A stretch of 9,319 bases of DNA, from positions 1-9,319 of the forward strand of contig JBBSEF010000104.1 of NCBI GenBank assembly GCA_038240015.1, read 5' to 3'. Under the pieces are notes generated by a model. The model saw only the letters and a program-made list of their open reading frames with translations, made no database searches and was not told the DNA's origin. The position numbers and the translations under genes were made by a program. How positions within the stretch are numbered: position 1 is the first letter of the stretch; every line of letters begins with the position of its first letter. Below are positions 7,069 through 9,319 of the stretch, piece after piece. Origin of the DNA: CAHJXF01 sp038240015 (GTDB lineage: Bacteria > Pseudomonadota > Gammaproteobacteria > Burkholderiales > Burkholderiaceae_D).

Positions 7069-7434
7069 ATGATCCTCGGTCTGCGTACCGTCGTCTATCC
7101 AGTATCCGACCTTGCGCGTGCGAAGGCGTGGTATGAACAAGTGCTCGAATTGCAACCCTACTTCGATCAGCCGTTCTATGTGGGCTTTGCCGTCGGCGGA
7201 TTCGAGCTCGGCCTCGTTCCCGACGGCACGCCCGGCATGGCGGGTCCGCAGCCCTTGTGGGGCGTGTCGAATGTCGACACCGCGTTCGCGCGGCTGATCG
7301 AACTCGGCGCGACCGCACTCGATCCAGTCACCGAGGTCGGCGATGGCATCCGCGTCGCTGCGGTCGTGGACCCGTTCGGCAATCGCTTCGGCATCGTCGA
7401 GAATCCCCACTTCGACCCGGCAACGGTGAAGTGA
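7069..7434 (+). CDS. VOC superfamily (glyoxalase/dioxygenase fold) protein
   Basis: A 121-residue single VOC module. The opening strand and helix TVVYPVSDLARAKAWYEQVL (residues 7-26) is the typical first beta-alpha unit. FELGL (45-49) carries a possible metal-ligand Glu. The second half ends with VVDPFGNRFGIVENP (99-113), the usual D-P-x-G-N-x-x-x-x-x-E signature with E111 as the other likely ligand. The family includes glyoxalases, fosfomycin-type resistance enzymes and ring-cleaving dioxygenases, so the reaction cannot be assigned. The start at 7069 is preferred over the in-frame ATG at 7027, because it gives the normal family start and length and the added residues (KCKLRIPFFRDPS) do not resemble the family. 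It is followed after 3 bases by the DUF6157 gene, which suggests a shared transcript. Confidence 0.88.
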   Translation: MILGLRTVVYPVSDLARAKAWYEQVLELQPYFDQPFYVGFAVGGFELGLVPDGTPGMAGPQPLWGVSNVDTAFARLIELGATALDPVTEVGDGIRVAAVVDPFGNRFGIVENPHFDPATVK

Positions 7435-7437
7435 TCG

Positions 7438-7851
7438 ATGAACTACGTCAACACCTTCATTCAGGTTGCAGCCGATACGGCGGCAACGAAAGGGGCAGCT
7501 CCGCCCGAGCGAGCCGGTAGGAAGACGATCGCGCGCCTGGAGTACGACCTCATCGCGTCACACCCCTATTCACGCACGCAAGAGGACGTCCAATTCGCCG
7601 TTCACGTCGAGCGCCAGGGCTTCCCGGTTTCGGACCTGAAGGCGCGGCATGAAGAACTGTGGAATGCCTTCTTCTCGAAGTCGATGGCCTGCATGCGCGT
7701 CTCGCCGCTGCCCAAGACCTACGGATGGGGATTGCATTTCAACGACGAGGGCAAGGTCGCGCTGGTCTCTGTCGATAGCACGGAATACACACGCTTGTCG
7801 GCGAGCAAGGACATCGCGCAGGCACGCGCGATGCGCACCAGGAGAGCGTGA
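7438..7851 (+). CDS. DUF6157 family protein
   Basis: A 137-residue soluble protein matching DUF6157 by pattern: the N-terminal MNYVNTFIQVAAD (residues 1-13), RKTIARLEYDLIASHPYSRTQEDVQF (28-53), LWNAFFSKSMACMRVSPLPKTYGWGLHFNDEGKVAL (74-109) and a basic C-terminus. Its length is typical, and it contains no signal peptide or membrane helix. The function of the family is unknown to me. The ATG lies 3 bases after the VOC stop, with GGTGA about 8 bases upstream inside the end of the VOC gene, so translation is probably coupled. The assignment rests on remembered family motifs, not a search. Confidence 0.8.
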   Translation: MNYVNTFIQVAADTAATKGAAPPERAGRKTIARLEYDLIASHPYSRTQEDVQFAVHVERQGFPVSDLKARHEELWNAFFSKSMACMRVSPLPKTYGWGLHFNDEGKVALVSVDSTEYTRLSASKDIAQARAMRTRRA

Positions 7852-7945
7852 GATCGAGATGGCCAAGAACGCGCGCGAAAAGAAAGCGACGTGATCCATT
7901 CAAGAACGAGACGATCCTTCGTGCGACATTCAACGGAGACCATGC

Positions 7946-8536
7946 ATGAGCGACGACGCGGCTGCCAGCCCGGACAAGATCGACTTCGAGTTGTACAAAC
8001 TCCTGAAGAGCGAGTCGGCGAACTATTTCGACAAGCTCCAGGCGATCTGGCTGCAGAAGTTCGTTCTGGTCGGCGCGGTGCTCGCGTTTCTGGTGACGCA
8101 TTACGACAAGCTGCCCGAAGCCGGGCAGCCGCTCGTGATTCACGCGGCGGTGCTCGCAGTGCCGATCCTGTCGGCGCTGCTCGACGCGAAGATTCTCGAA
8201 TTCAGCCTGCACACGCGCGCCATCTCGCGCTTTATCGCCACGCGCCTCGCAAGCGTCGACGTCCGTTCCGATGTCCTCGTCGAATGGGAATCGACGGCCT
8301 GGGGAACGGCGGGCTCTACCGAAGAGAAGCGACTGGTCGGCCTGCGCAGCCTCGTGACCGCGCTGACCGCGGTCGTACCGACGATGCTGATCACGATGCT
8401 GGCCGCGATCGCGCTCGGCCAACTCACGCAGCGTCAGGAACTCTGGTGGTCGCTCGGCATCGGCGCCTGCGTCGCGTACGCCGCAATTCTTGCGCTCTCG
8501 TTGCGATTGATGTGGCCAAAGTCGCACAGCGCGTGA
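7946..8536 (+). CDS. Hypothetical four-helix inner-membrane protein
   Basis: A 196-residue protein that I do not recognise. After an acidic, charged N-terminus (residues 1-33) there are four hydrophobic segments, roughly QKFVLVGAVLAFLVTHY (37-53), LVIHAAVLAVPILSALL (63-79), VTALTAVVPTMLITMLAAIAL (137-157) and WWSLGIGACVAYAAILALSL (167-186). Between helices 2 and 3 lies a polar loop of about 55 residues with RAISRFIATRLASVDV and VEWESTAW. With an even number of helices, both ends should lie on the same side of the membrane. GGAGA sits about 6 bases upstream of the ATG at 7946. Codon use looks like that of its neighbours. It lies between the DUF6157 gene (94 bases away) and the dehalogenase-like gene (63 bases away). 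No function can be given. Confidence 0.8.
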   Translation: MSDDAAASPDKIDFELYKLLKSESANYFDKLQAIWLQKFVLVGAVLAFLVTHYDKLPEAGQPLVIHAAVLAVPILSALLDAKILEFSLHTRAISRFIATRLASVDVRSDVLVEWESTAWGTAGSTEEKRLVGLRSLVTALTAVVPTMLITMLAAIALGQLTQRQELWWSLGIGACVAYAAILALSLRLMWPKSHSA

Positions 8537-8599
8537 CGCAAGCAGGACGATCGCTGTGCGCTCCATCTGTCGTGAACCGGATCGCTGCGATCTCGTGAC

Positions 8600-9283
8600 A
8601 TGAACGACTTCCGCCTCGACGGCAAGCGGGTCCTGATCACCCAGGCCGATGACTTCATGGGCCCCGCACTCGTCGAGGTCTTTCGCGAATGCGGCGCTGA
8701 CGTGATTGCCGATCAGCGAGCTCTGATCGATGCGCATTTGCCGCAACGGCTGGTCGACGAATGCGGTCGCGTCGACATCCTCGTCGCGCATCTCGCGATC
8801 CCCGCACCCACCACGCTCGCGATCGATGCATCCGACGACGAATGGCAATCGGTGTTCGGGCATCTGGTCGATCCGCTGCATCGCCTGTGTCGCGCGGTGC
8901 TGCCGCGGATGATCGAGCGCCGCGCCGGCAAGATCCTCATTGTCGGCAGCGCGTCCGCGTTGCGCGGCATGAAGCGCACTTCGACCTACAGCGCGGCGCG
9001 CGGCGCGCAACTCGCGTACGCACAAGCCCTCGGCGTGGAAGTCGCGCCGCATGGCGTTCGGGTCAACGCGATCGCGCAGAACTTCGTCGACAACCCGACC
9101 TACTTCCCCGCCGAAGTGCAGGCCAATCCGCGCTTTCGCGAGCGGCTCGCGCGCGAGGTGCCGCTCGGCCGGCTGGTCTCCGCGCGCGAGGACGCGCTCT
9201 TCGCCGCGTATCTGTGCAGCGACGCGGCGAATTGTTTCGTGGGTCAGGTGTTTCCGGTATGCGGCGGATGGGTCGCACGCTGA
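8600..9283 (+). CDS. Halohydrin dehalogenase-like SDR-fold enzyme
   Basis: A 227-residue SDR-fold protein, probably a halohydrin dehalogenase rather than a dehydrogenase. Such enzymes close vicinal haloalcohols to epoxides with release of halide, and open epoxides with nucleophiles, without NAD(P)H. In SDRs the first loop is TGxxxGxG; here it reads T14-QADD-F19-M-G21, exactly T-x4-F-x-G. The catalytic set is S117-x12-Y130-x3-R134, so Arg replaces the SDR lysine of YxxxK. The NNAG-type motif is also lost (AHLAIPAP, 63-70). The C-terminal parts VPLGRL (187-192) and GQVFPVCGGW (215-224) fit the family. From memory it looks closest to the HheB-like side, but the subtype is not resolved. The start at 8600 gives the normal fold start (LDGKRVLIT), although its Shine-Dalgarno sequence is weak. 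No haloalkane catabolic genes are visible nearby, so the natural substrate is unknown. Confidence 0.85.
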   Translation: MNDFRLDGKRVLITQADDFMGPALVEVFRECGADVIADQRALIDAHLPQRLVDECGRVDILVAHLAIPAPTTLAIDASDDEWQSVFGHLVDPLHRLCRAVLPRMIERRAGKILIVGSASALRGMKRTSTYSAARGAQLAYAQALGVEVAPHGVRVNAIAQNFVDNPTYFPAEVQANPRFRERLAREVPLGRLVSAREDALFAAYLCSDAANCFVGQVFPVCGGWVAR

Positions 9284-9286
9284 GGA
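9282..9286 (+). promoter_or_regulatory. Ribosome binding site of the gene at the right edge
   Basis: GAGGA overlaps the dehalogenase stop codon and lies 7 bases before the ATG at 9294, a normal spacing. It supports a downstream gene translated from the same transcript. Confidence 0.5.
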
Positions 9287-9293
9287 CTAGTCA

Positions 9294-9319
9294 ATGCGCA
9301 TCCGTCCGTTCGAAAATCG
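9294..9319 (+). CDS. Start of a downstream gene, cut by the window edge
   Basis: An ATG 10 bases after the dehalogenase stop opens a frame reading MRIRPFEN before the sequence ends. A good Shine-Dalgarno sequence precedes it. The opening residues resemble the first strand of many GNAT acetyltransferases (M-x-I-R-P-F), but eight residues are too few to assign a family. Confidence 0.45.

Noticed and set aside
7859..7894. An 11-codon frame reading MAKNAREKKAT between the DUF6157 and membrane protein genes
   Set aside because: It is very short, has no clear ribosome site and shows no known small-protein pattern.
8580..8592. A small hairpin (gatcg / cgatc, 3-base loop) just before the dehalogenase gene, considered as a terminator
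   Set aside because: The stem is only 5 bases and no T-run follows. GATCG/CGATC words are frequent all through the window, so chance pairing is likely.
7739..9052. A 437-codon open frame on the minus strand opposite the membrane and dehalogenase genes
   Set aside because: It is Arg/Asp/Gln-rich with no recognisable domain and lies antisense to two convincing genes. Long antisense frames are expected at this GC content.

Overview
The window comes from a high-GC bacterium and is densely packed with genes in short-spaced or overlapping runs. Gene content (large-subunit KatE-type catalase, DHA2 MFS transporter, DUF924, DUF6157, NodS-like methyltransferase) and GC-rich codon use suggest a proteobacterium, perhaps Burkholderiales or Xanthomonadales. 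That placement is an inference from style only. I saw no tRNA, rRNA, insertion sequence or CRISPR array.

Layout. From about 6950 leftwards everything is on the minus strand; from about 7069 rightwards everything is on the plus strand, so one divergent promoter region lies near 6951-7068. Read in its transcription direction, the minus side has an MFS efflux-type transporter (6950-5514) and a DUF924 protein (5508-4972), 5 bases apart. After a gap of about 170 bases comes a tightly coupled set: an acyl-CoA dehydrogenase-like flavoprotein (4803-3700), a PIG-L deacetylase (3700-2891), a NodS-like SAM methyltransferase (2886-2284), a family 2 glycosyltransferase (2287-1553) and, only 14 bases later, a large-subunit catalase (1538 to beyond the left edge). 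The plus side has a VOC (glyoxalase-fold) protein, a DUF6157 protein, a four-helix membrane protein of unknown function, an SDR-fold enzyme carrying the halohydrin dehalogenase signatures, and the first codons of another gene at the right edge.

Two items stand out. The gene at 8600-9283 looks like an ordinary short-chain dehydrogenase. However, its glycine-rich cofactor motif is replaced by T-x4-F-x-G and its catalytic set is S-x12-Y-x3-R, which together are the published signature of halohydrin dehalogenases. The coupled ACAD-like / PIG-L / methyltransferase / glycosyltransferase cassette looks like a small biosynthetic pathway: glycosyl transfer, N-deacetylation, N-methylation and a flavin-dependent step. 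It resembles the NodC-NodB-NodS logic of Nod factors, with PIG-L in place of NodB. I know of no established product for it. The catalase behind it may be co-transcribed and may protect against peroxide.
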